Shown here: positions 11,612 through 21,198 of the stretch, piece after piece | Numbering within the stretch: position 1 is the first letter of the stretch | Layout of the letters: each line of letters starts with the position of its first letter | DNA from: Mytilus californianus | Lineage: Eukaryota > Mollusca > Bivalvia > Mytilida > Mytilidae | Length of the DNA stretch: 64,000 nt | Reading direction: 5' to 3' | NCBI RefSeq assembly: GCF_021869535.1 | Contig: NW_026262701.1 | Coordinates: 41,667,278 to 41,731,277, forward strand | Program-made: the position numbers and the translations under genes | Notes under the pieces: model-generated | Seen by the model: the letters and a program-made list of their open reading frames with translations, nothing else | Databases searched by the model: none | Told to the model about the DNA's origin: nothing

Positions 11612-14600
11612 ATGATTAGAAAGACAAGAAACAAAGAAAACGATGACGACGAATGTTTGTACAGAATGAGGAAAATTACGTATTGGGCAAAATATGGTTT
11701 AAAACGTTTTCCATATCCTCGAATACGCAGATACACGCCATTGATTTATCAATCTTTAGACGGAGGGATGATTATCTCAAATGATGTTTTTGGATTAACA
11801 ATCGGTCAGTTTGAACGCGAGTTTAGAGCTTGCTTAGAAAGAAGGAAAACACAAGAACAATGTATACTAAACATTAGATATCCAAATAAATCTTCAAACG
11901 AATATCTTGAATACTTACAGGACTGTACAGACCAAGGGAAATGTATGTATATATTTATTCAGTATCTATCATATTACAAACAGTGGTGAATATACAGTTG
12001 ATAGATAAATCATTCAAAAATAGACAAGGCTTGTAATTTGGTGGGACAGGCGTGGTCTACATAAGACTTAGGGAGTTACCTTTTTGTTTTTCACTCTATT
12101 CGGTCCTGCCTTTTTTTTAGTTTATCCTGACTTTTTTTTAAAATTATCATCCTGCCTTATTTTTTTTACTTAAAACTCCTGTCCTTCCTTTTTTTTTCAA
12201 AATTTATCCTAGTCCCCCCCCCCCCCCCCCCCATAAAAATCAAATGGTAGCTCCCTTATTAGTGGTGCTCGAACAACAAAACAACTGGAAGGCCAAATCA
12301 AACCCGAAGTTGAAAAATTATTAACAAAATACCGAACTCCAAGGTAAATTCAAAAAGGGGGTGTTCATAAAACCTGACAAAACCAAACGCTTGACTATAT
12401 CATCCAGAAAGTAAAATAACAAAATCCGAACTCCAAGGTAAATTCAATAAGGGGGTTTCCATAAAACCTGACTAAACCAAATGCTTGACTATATCATCCA
12501 AAAAGTAAAATAACAAAAATACCGAACTCCAAGGGAAATTCAAAACGGAAAGTCCTTTATAAAATGGCAAAATCAAAAGCTCAAACACATCTAACGAATG
12601 GAACACAACTGTCATATTCTTGACTTTGTTCAGGCATTTCCTTATGTAGAAGGAACAGAACGTGTGGAAAACAACTGTCTTATTCCTGATTTGGTACAAG
12701 CAATTGCCGAAGAAAATGGTGGATTGAAAAGATTGATGACGGTTGATTGTTTGTGTTTAACGTTACTTTCAGCACTATTGGCTATATCGTGACGGCCAGT
12801 TTTTATTGGTGGAGGAAGCCGGAGTGCCGGAGAGAACCAACGACCTACGGCAGAAAACTGACAATCCAAGTCAATTAAGATTAAAGTCAAACGCACCTGC
12901 CACGTACGGGGTTCGAACGCACAACCTCAGTGTTGACAGACTACTGAAACAGTAGCTGACCTGCTTAGCCCATTCTACCAATGTGGGTTTAAGAGAAGAT
13001 GGTTGGCGTGAAGAGCATTTAAAGACCTCTGAAGTTGTGCAAAAAACGGCAGGCCGAAACAATGACATTTATTGTACATTTAATTTGTGAAGTTAAATGT
13101 TTATTATTATGACGTCAACAATAAGGACTGTTTTGGAATTGAAATTAAGGAAATTTGGTATAATTTCGGAGTACAAATTAAAAGTCATGAAACAACAGCA
13201 ACACAAAAAAGGATGCATGAATGTAAATAATTATTTTTTACAACCATTATTACGGTTTAACTAAATATATCAAAATTTTATAGATTACTTGCTTGGGCCA
13301 GGAAATTATTTTGAAGAAATAAACTTATATAAACACCTCATAAATACGGTTGGTACTGAAATAGATATACGTAATAGACAACGACTCTGCATCATACATG
13401 ATATGATATATAATGCAACGTCGGATAATCATACCAGAATATCAAGTGGAAGTTTAGCAGAAGGGTTAGATTTACCAGGCAGTGACCGAGATGTAATGTA
13501 CGTTATCAATAATGTAGACGTAATACAGAATACACGAAATATCAAACAGCCCTTACAACGGCCTACACTGGTTATGGAGACCGATACTGATCATCCTGGA
13601 TTTACGAGACTCAAATTGATAGCAGGAGAGGTTGATGAATCCCTCTTGATACCATCTGTTTCTTTTGGAGATACTGGTAAATGTTTTTATCTATCAGCAG
13701 ACAGCTTTCTTAACAGTATTCAGCAGCTTTATTTGAATATGCCGCTATCTTTACATGGTCCATGTATATCAGACCAAGAGGAAACTTTTGATATTGCATT
13801 CTGCCTACGCAGTACAGTTTTACCTAACAACGCAAATCCATGGGCATGGCGTTATCGAAAGCAATGGCCCCCAAATTTTGTAATTGACAGGATCATCAAT
13901 TACGGATGTTTGTTAGTACCTATAGGTCCTAAAACTATATCAGATAGTTACTTATTATGGAGATTGTCATTCTCTGTGGCAGAAAAGCTACTTATACACT
14001 CGTTTAATTTCACACAACTGTTATGTTACAGTCTTCTGAAATTAACATTTAAGTGTATCGTTAACAAAAACAATGACGTCAAAGATTTAATGTGTTCCTA
14101 TTTTTTAAAGACGGCTCTATTCTGGGTCTCGGAGGAGGAAGATATTGAAATATTTCAATTATCTAAATTGTTTTATTGTTTTTCTCTCTGCCTTGATAAA
14201 TTAATATCATGGATAAACAAATGTTACTGTCCAAACTATTTCATACCAGAACACAACATGTTCTTAGGAAAGATCAATCAGAGTAACAATACAATACTTC
14301 TTAGCGTCCTTGATAGTATTAAGTGTGGTGGAACTAATGGATTGTTAAAGAATTTATTTCCATCGTACAATAATTTGTATCTTTCATTAGGTAAACATAG
14401 CGAACATCGACTTGGCAAGTTAGACATACTATTTTATAAAGTGTTTTACCTTCCATATTCGTCTGTAAGAGAACTGTCACATTATCATAAAGAGTTTGAA
14501 TTGATTGAATATTTATTGAAGTCTGAATCTTCCAAATTTATTATTGACGTATGTAAATATCACTATTCCAAAATAAGTCAACATCTAGTACAAATACTAC

Positions 14601-15208
14601 CGTTACCAATCACATTGAATAAAACGTACAGGATACACAGTTGTTATCATAGATATTTAAAAGACGGTATAAAGACAGATGCTGTGTCGGGTTGGTTGTT
14701 ATACGCGTCGTTTTATTACGTGACAGGACAGTACAATGTAACTTTAAGACTAGTACAGTATGTGTTATCAAGATGTACACCTAATATGTTGTTTGTAGGC
14801 GGTAATATCTACACTGATGATTGTTTAAATATTTACAGACAAAATGTACATTCCACAATGACATTGAACAACAGGATGAAAATAGCTACTCTAGACTGTG
14901 TTATGTACTTGAAAGACTCATCATTAATACCAGAAGAATTGAAGCTAGCGGTGGGAGACTTTGTCATTTTTATACTGCCTAATGTTATGTCATACTTTCT
15001 TAGATTTCTATGTTATCATCATCTTGGTGATATTCCCAACAGGCGACAGGCAATATGTGATTTAAAGTTAGCAGTGGAAGACAAAACAATTATGACATAT
15101 TCTCCACTTTCGAATTTAGGAATACTTGGAATATGCTATGAACTCTCCGGCGATAAGAACAAGGCTTCTCAATGTTATGATGAAGCTTTCGGCTTTGAGC
15201 ATTCTTGA
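11612..15208 (+). CDS. Mab-21/cGAS-like receptor (cGLR) family protein, two coding exons
   Basis: Coding exons are 11612-11942 and 13284-15208. Donor (aaat|gtatgt) and acceptor (ttttatag|att) restore one frame, giving about 751 codons. The ATG at 11612 has a strong Kozak context (gccgccATGa) and sits five bases after a good acceptor (cttccttacag), so a 5' UTR exon probably lies upstream. Exon 1 (110 codons) is basic and unfamiliar. Exon 2 carries the nucleotidyltransferase signature GSLAEGLDLPGSDRDVM (GS followed by DxD). Next come a conserved DIAFCLRS strand that may hold the third acidic residue and the family helix blocks (LLWRLSFSVAEKLL, YSLLKLTFK, SYFLKTALFW, NYFIPEHNMF). The last 60 residues look TPR-like. 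Known family members sense nucleic acids and make cyclic dinucleotides upstream of STING, while others are catalytically silent. Catalysis here is inferred only. The last codons and stop appear to come from a dispersed repeat. Confidence 0.85.
12071..12255 (+). mobile_element. MITE (GGGAGYTACC termini), TTA target duplication
   Basis: Within the cGLR intron. It begins gggagttacc and ends ggtagctccc, flanked by TTA at 12068-12070 and 12256-12258. It includes a 19-C homopolymer (12214-12232). A longer relative with the same termini lies at 46018-46275. Terminal GGG and a 3-bp TWA duplication suggest a PIF/Harbinger-type source. Confidence 0.75.
12325..12550 (+). repeat. Tandem duplication of about 97 bp in a dispersed mussel repeat
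   Basis: Units starting 'ccgaactccaaggtaaattc' begin near 12332 and 12428, with a third partial unit near 12525. They continue into a dispersed repeat to about 12790 that contains 'aactgtcatattcttgac' and a related 'aactgtcttattcctgat'. The open frame at 12598-12792 belongs to this repeat. Confidence 0.75.
12795..13005 (-). repeat. tRNA-derived SINE
   Basis: On the minus strand the head resembles a tRNA: an A-box-like stretch (tggtagaatgggctaagc), then a clear B box (gcgttcgaacccc). A non-tRNA body ends near the 'cggcactccggcttcc' segment. Arrangement and body match a tRNA-SINE type that I recognise from molluscs. It lies antisense in the cGLR intron. Confidence 0.7.
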
Positions 15209-15290
15209 TGAATGTAAATCCATTCAGGAAAGCGCTTCAGACGCATGAAATTATTTAACGTGTTGTTTTCATTTTTTAGGGGCATGGCGA
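15186..15290 (+). repeat. Dispersed repeat fragment overlapping the cGLR stop codon
   Basis: The stretch tcggctttgagcattcttga, then 'tgaatgtaaatc' and 'ggaaagcgcttcagacgcat', matches the dispersed repeat at 40130-40230 (ctgatgaaagtaaatctagg, then aaagcgcgtcggacgtatg). It supplies the terminal six residues and the stop of the cGLR frame. Confidence 0.6.
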
Positions 15291-15559
15291 TTCTGTTTGT
15301 TGTACATTTGAAAAAAAGAAAATCAAAACTTTTTTTTGAAATGCAGCATATGCATCTAAGTTTTAAATCATCAAGCATTGAAATTTATGGACGCTGACTC
15401 TGATAGAAGTAATGATACAATCTAATGCATTGTCAATATATTCAAGATCTAATTATGCGTTTCACTTAACTGGTCGCTGATAAAAGGGGTAAAAATCAAA
15501 AACCAAATATCGTAGAAAAAAAACATCCGAGACCAATACCAAAAGGAAAACCGACGATA

Positions 15560-15725
15560 ATCAAGTTCATGTCTACACGTAAAAAACTAAATATTGACCA
15601 ACAGATCAGAGCAAAACCTTGTTGTGAATCCATGTGTTCCGGAAGGGTAAGCAGTTCCTGTTTCACACGTGCCACGTTTTTGTTGCTACTGACATCTAAA
15701 ACGTCGGTGATTTGTCGCATCAGTT
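15560..15725 (-). repeat. Dispersed SINE-like repeat, degenerate
   Basis: The core 'gtgttccggaagggtaagca' and following 'gttcctg...cacacgtgcc' resemble the repeat at 6600-6710 and, inverted, 31680-31760. The rest of 15291-15829 shows no coding sequence. Confidence 0.45.
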
Positions 15726-16479
15726 GATGTCATGATCAAGGATCAACGAAAATAGAACGGGCTTATACTATAAAACAATTATCATTATTATACTACATGT
15801 CAAAATGCCAGATTTTGATTGGGTAATACTGTAACGGATTTACCAACACCGACTGTCCCTATCGTGGAAGTACGTTTCGTTCTTGACAGAAATAATAATA
15901 ATAAACTATTTTTGTATATCATGGCAAATTATGACTTCATTAAGGGACCGGTCAAAATTTCTTGATGCATGGGACCGGTGCAAACTGTAATGGGACAAGC
16001 ACTTTTTGCAGTGTTTACAGGAATGGGACTCAATGTTTTTTTCATTATTGGCAAGCATGGGACATGAACTTTTTGAAACAATGTCTGTATATGAAAAAAA
16101 AATTATTTGATAAATCTATAACAAACAAAAAAAACATCATGAACATCTAGCAATGTGAATTTAACAGTTACAACATACCAAATTCTCAAGATTTAGGGAC
16201 CGGTCAATATTTATTGGGGGTTTGGGACCGGTGCAAAACGCAGTAGGACACACATTTTTTTAACTTAATTTTTGATAGGACTTCTACTTTTTTAGTTTTC
16301 AGCACTGATAGGACAGCAATATTGTTATGGCATATGTATGAATGTAGAAAATAGTCTATACAAATTTAATTACAACAAAATAAACAAGATTAATTGAGGA
16401 ACAAACAAGTAACATATGGTGTAAATCAGCCCATCTAACTAAATTAAATATAGATCTATCAAAATTCCAGTTTTTTTGG

Positions 16480-17480
16480 TAGTTTGGTTCATTGCTGTGA
16501 AATTAAAGAATTAAATTAATAGGTAAAAAAAAAATGATGAAATTCAGATAGTCATCTTTAATTAATTTTATAACTTTTTCAAATCAACTTGGATTTTCAT
16601 CAAACTATACAGCTATCTTATTTATATATTGATCTTACTGAATCCCAGGTCGTTATGCAGTTTGGTGTATTGTTGTCAAATTTAAGGACCAAATTAATCT
16701 AGGTAAAAAAAGGTAGAATTTGCATTTTGGACTAAATTCAGATAGTACACTTTAATGTTTTTTATAACTTTTTCAAATCAACTTAGATTTTCATCAAACT
16801 ATACAGCTATCTCAGTTATATACTGATCTTACTGAATCCCAGGTCGTTATGTAGTTTGGGGTATTGCTGTCAAATTTAAGGATTAAATTAATCTAGGTAA
16901 AAAAAATCTAGAATTTGCAGTTTGGACTCAATTCAGATAGTACCCGTACACTTTAATTTGTTTTATAACTTTTTCAAATCAACTTGGATTTTCATCAAAC
17001 TATTCAGCTTTTTCAGTTATATATTGATCTTACTGAATCCCAGGTCGTTATGTAGTTTATGTATTGCTGTCAAATTTAAGGATTAAATTAATCTAGGTAA
17101 AAAAAGATAGAATTTGCATTTTGGACTAAATTCAGATAGTACACTTTAATGTTTTTTATAACTTTTTCAAATCAACTTGGATTTTCATCAAACTATACAG
17201 CTATATCAGTTATATACTGATCTTATTGAATCCCAGGTCGTTATGTAGTTTTGGGTATTGCTGTCAAATTTAAGGATTAAATTAATCAAGTTAAAAAAAG
17301 CTAGAATTTGCAGTTCAGACTAAATTTGGATAGTTAACTTTGAATTATTTTATAACTATTTCAAAGCAACTTGAATTTTCATCCAAATCTACAGCTATCT
17401 TCATTATATTTTTATCTTACAAAAAAACAGGTTATTTGGTAATTTGGTTTATTGCTGTCAATATTTAAATATTTAAATTA
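16480..17480 (+). repeat. Tandem array, about 195-bp unit, five copies
   Basis: The landmark ttttcatcaaactat (or a variant) recurs near 16593, 16785, 16985, 17179 and 17371, i.e. every 192-202 bp. Each unit also contains cccaggtcgttatg, the Asn-rich stretch caaatttaaggattaaatta and tttttataactttttcaaat. Confidence 0.9.
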
Positions 17481-17519
17481 TAGGTTTCTATCTGAATTTT
17501 GTCAAAACTGAAAATTTTA

Positions 17520-17670
17520 GCCTTTTTTTACCAATTAACTAAGTCCTTAAATTTGACACAATACACCAAAACACAAAACAACCTGGTATTTTGTAAGATA
17601 AATATATAATAAAGATAGCTGAAAAGTTTGATGAAAATCCAAGCTGATTTGAAAAAGTTATAAAATTTTA
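17520..17670 (-). repeat. Inverted copy of the 195-bp unit
   Basis: The stretch tttgatgaaaatccaagctg, then atttgaaaaagttataaaat, is the reverse complement of the unit in 16480-17480. The array and this copy can fold into a long hairpin. Confidence 0.8.
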
Positions 17671-17945
17671 AAAATGACACCTTTGTTTTGTTAAAACAAG
17701 AATTTAATATAATCATGATAATAGAACTTTCATAACAATCCTTGATAACCTTTTAAAAAAGGAAATGTGTTCCAAAGTTACAGTAAAAATTTATTTTAAT
17801 CAAATTTAAATATTTTTTGTCAGATTTAAAGACATGGCATACAAGAGGCACTTTAATAAGGTTTAATTACATCAGTACATGTGTGTTTTACAAGTAAAAA
17901 GAAAGCCCTACTTTTCTTAAACTCGTGTATTACTTATCGAATGTA

Positions 17946-18406
17946 GGACAGAAAGTCACAGGACAAAAAGTCACAGACAAAAAGCCATAGGACAAATAGT
18001 CACAATTCAGTTTTGAGATTATTTTTCTTTAACAAGAAAACACTTATTTAAAAAAAACATGTTTGTACTTTTCTTTAACTTATATAAAGCAACTTTGTAA
18101 ACAAAATTTATATAAAAAAGTATTTATAATGATCAGATAATTGTTATGAAAACAAAATGTCAAAGTGGGTTGGTACTTAAACGGCTTCATGGTGCGAAGA
18201 AATATATCTTTTGCATGATTAAAATTTAATAAATCTTTATTTATCAAGTCTAATGAACAGTTTCCTCAACTGTAAAATAAATATATGTAATAAAAAGTAA
18301 ATATTTAAAGATCTTTCTCTAAAATATTCAAACAAGTGTATACATATTATTTGTGACTTTTTGTCCTATCAAATTTGTGACTTTTTGTCCTGTGACTTTC
18401 TGTCCA
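17946..18406 (+). mobile_element. Third nested inverted-repeat element (GGACAGAAAGTCAC termini)
   Basis: The left end ggacagaaagtcacaggaca, with repeated 'ggacaaaaagtcac' motifs, is mirrored at the right end by 'gtgactttttgtcc' motifs and gtgactttctgtcc. The length is about 460 bp with no coding sequence. A clean target duplication could not be defined, so the exact ends are approximate. Confidence 0.7.
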
Positions 18407-18695
18407 TTTACCTACTTATCTAGTGAATTCAAAAGGCCTTGCTATTTAAGTTTAACAGGATGTTGCAATTTTGAATGAATGTTATTTAGAATTTAATACT
18501 CTCTGGTAGGTGTGATCTTTTTGCCCCAAGCAGGAGGTATTGCTTTATACTTCACCACTTTAATCAGAAGGACAATTTTAATAATTTCTTTAATGTTTGA
18601 TCCCTTTTTGATATATTCATATGATATATATCAACATGTCGAGACTAGTCAAGTAAAATGTGAGCACAAAATCTGGTCTTTTCAGATTCTGAGCA

Positions 18696-18936
18696 GTTTG
18701 TAGTGTAGATAATGAACAAATCCAAAGTGATGAAGAAGATGACCTTGTAATAAGAGCCTATGACAGTTCTGACAGTGATAATGACAATGATGATAATAAT
18801 ACTAAATGATGAATACAGTAGTAATAGTAGTAGTAGTAGTAGTAGTGGTAGTGAAATTGAAAAGGAATCTTATTTGCCTTCTTCAAGGAGGAGATTATTT
18901 AAAATTCCAGACAAATTCAAAGACTACTATATGTGA
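18696..18936 (+). pseudogene. Decayed acidic reading frame inside the inner element
   Basis: Two frames meet through a one-base shift near 18810. The first reads QSDEEDDLVIRAYDSSDSDN and stays Asp/Asn-rich. The second has a serine run encoded by a (TAG)n microsatellite, then SRRRLFKIPDKFKDYYM and a stop. Acidic linker plus RxxRxxxxPDKFKDY-type endings occur in transposon-encoded proteins. This may be the last trace of the element's own ORF; the family is not assignable. Confidence 0.35.
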
Positions 18937-20457
18937 TCTATGTTAATCTGATAAAAATGAAGTTAAATATAAAAAAGAAGATGTGGTATGATTGCCAATG
19001 AGACAACTCTCCACAAGAGACCAAATGACACAGAATTTAACAACTATAGTCTGTTTGATTTATTCATAGATTAGATAGGACATATACTTATTTAGTAGAT
19101 ATTTCATATAGGACAGACACTTTTTTTTGGTATATTCAGAGGGTAGGACATAGCTTTTTTTAAGGGAGAAATATGAATTGCACCGGTCCCAACCCCCCAA
19201 TAAATATTGACCAGTCCCTTAAAGAACAGTGAAGGCAACAAAAAAAAACTTTGGAACAGAATAAACATGAAAAAATACTTTGATATAAAATTAAAAAAAT
19301 ATGTAAAAATTTGATTAGATATTTTACATGTATAACTGTTAAACAAATGTAAAAAAAACGAATTCATGGATAGTGTTTCTGCACAAAAAAGCATGATTTT
19401 CAAATATAATTCTGTCCTCCCATAAAGCAGAATTTACCTACCCACTGTTAATTTAGAATAGTCAGATTCTAAATTAAGCTGCAATTTTTTTGAAAAAATG
19501 TATTCTACCATACACTTCATACATGTTAATTGTTTAATATTGCATGTATCATTTATTATAGTCAATAACATGTTGTCATCTGTTTGGGCTCCTGTGTTGG
19601 CAATAAAATATGCTTATGTATTGTTTTGTTTACTTTATAACAACAATATAGATTCAGTTCACACAAAGTAGCATTATTTTTCAGCTATCCAAATACATTG
19701 TAGCATGAAATGTAGCCACAACTTTGATCATGTTTTTTGTGCTTTAACATGGGACACACACTTTTTTACTAGGTAAAGTGCATGGGACAAGCATATTTTT
19801 ATTCTGCCAGTAACCATGGGATCAAGAGAATTATTTCAGACAATTTTCTTTTTGCACCGGTCCCATGCATCAAGAAATTTTGACCGGTCCCTAAATAACT
19901 TTCATACCTCTCAAATATTACTAACTTATTTGTTTTTTTTTTAAATATCTTTTCACTATACTGAGAATTTTAAGATACACATATGACAACATAGTCAAGT
20001 CCTCAATTATTTCATGATTGTGTTTACATGTTAAAGCTGTGTTTTCTTTGCAATGTTTATTCTACATAAATATGGTTATAAATGGGATAAACATATAAAT
20101 GTAGGCTCAAAATATTATAAGGGCATTATTACTTTTGTATTTATAGTTATGTTAAAACATTACTTCATGATTTCTCCAAATTATGAGAGAGAAAGGGACA
20201 TATTGGAGGATTTTCCTCAATTGAGTCAGTGTGTTACTTACCATTTTGTATTATTCTGTTGATTAAATTATCCATTGTACATGTATAAATGATATGTGGT
20301 ATTTTTATCTGTATTAATTGTTTCTTGTCATAAATACTATATATGTATCGCTTTCACCATATTTTCACTGAGTCACAAACACAACTTTTGACGTTAGACA
20401 TTTCGTTTATTTTATTTTACTGCCGTAAAGCAGATCAATTGTCGTAATCGATCACTG

Positions 20458-20525
20458 TGACGTCATAATCAAGTGCGTTGGAATTTAGTATAAATAGAGA
20501 ACACTTTGTTAAGTTAACTTCAGTC
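20458..20525 (+). promoter_or_regulatory. Gypsy 5' LTR core promoter: CRE, TATA box, initiator
   Basis: TGACGTCA (20458-20465) is a full palindromic CRE/ATF site. TATAAATA lies at 20489-20496 and TCAGTC at 20520-20525, with the likely start 33 nt after the TATA start. The same arrangement is at 29360-29427 in the 3' LTR. Confidence 0.7.
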
Positions 20526-21107
20526 GTGAATTGGCTCCCGAGGTACTAAGTACTCTCAATATTATCACTTTGTGATATTGCAACAATCTTTTCGACGCTG
20601 AGCGTGTTTAATAAATATTATACTCAAAGTTTCAAGGTGATTATAATAAATCATACAAGCATACTTTAGGTCTATAAAAAGACTCTATAACTGCATAAAT
20701 AAAAGACTCATTACATTTTAAAAGAGTCACGGCTATTTAGACCAAGAATAAATGACTCAGTCGTTTAATTACTATTTATACTAAAGCCACACACCGTCAC
20801 ATGACGTCTTTTTGGACTCACGTAAATTGTTAAGCCATTTAATTTATACTTATATTTATAGACGGGAGAATAAACTTTCAAAAACTATGTATATATATTA
20901 TTGAATTGAATCGTTATTTTTAATCATGTTGATACTGAGATAATAAATATTTCATTTATTTATTCTGTCTTGATCATTTCCATTTGCAATAGCTGCCTAC
21001 CCAGAGCATTTAATGTTGTAAAGTAAGAGTTTGTCATTGTTGCCTAAAACAGGCTTAACAAATTTACCGTATTATAATTTCCAGTCGTAACGTGGGAAAC
21101 GTTACAT

Positions 21108-21125
21108 TGGTGGCCAATGTGGGGA
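21108..21125 (+). other. Probable primer-binding site of the gypsy element
   Basis: One base after the 5' LTR comes TGGTGGCCAATGTGGGGA, starting with the TGG expected from pairing to a tRNA CCA end. The tRNA was not identified. Confidence 0.5.
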
Positions 21126-21198
21126 ACCTTTTAAATTAAAAAGGTTAAAAAAAAAATCGGCTGGAATAAAATTTGATATTTCTTTTTGATAATTTGTT

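Larger units (their letters stand above)
16196..19218 (+). mobile_element. PIF/Harbinger-like inverted-repeat element (inner), nested in the outer one
   Basis: Termini gggaccggtcaatatttatt and the complementary aataaatattgaccagtccc are flanked by TTA at 16193-16195 and 19219-19221. They are about 80% like the outer termini, so this is a related subfamily that jumped into its relative. The 3.0-kb body holds a ~195-bp tandem array (16480-17480), an inverted copy of that unit (about 17520-17670), a third nested element (17946-18406) and a decayed acidic reading frame (18696-18936). Confidence 0.85.
15944..19891 (+). mobile_element. PIF/Harbinger-like inverted-repeat element (outer), inserted in the 5' LTR
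   Basis: About 40-bp terminal inverted repeats: left gggaccggtcaaaatttctt, right its complement ending ttttgaccggtccc. They are flanked by TAA on both sides (15941-15943 and 19892-19894); the intact 3' LTR has a single TAA at that spot, so insertion is proven by the empty site. Without the nested inner element it is about 0.92 kb and has no transposase, so it is non-autonomous. Superfamily is inferred from the 3-bp TWA duplication and GGG termini. Confidence 0.85.
15830..21106 (+). repeat. 5' LTR of the gypsy element, split by a transposon
   Basis: LTR sequence occupies 15830-15943 and 19895-21106. The gap is filled by an inserted inverted-repeat element. Comparison with the intact 3' LTR shows the empty site reading cattaaataactt. 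The LTR includes a palindromic CRE (20458-20465), a TATA box (20489-20496) and an arthropod-like initiator TCAGTC (20520-20525). Confidence 0.95.

Noticed and set aside
12598..12792. 64-codon frame upstream of cGLR exon 2 as an extra exon
   Set aside because: It lies in a recognised dispersed repeat, and the exon 1 to exon 2 junction is already in frame without it.
20053..20262. 69-codon frame identical in both gypsy LTRs (also 28949-29158)
   Set aside because: Identity is explained by LTR duplication at integration; there is no motif or separate evidence of coding.
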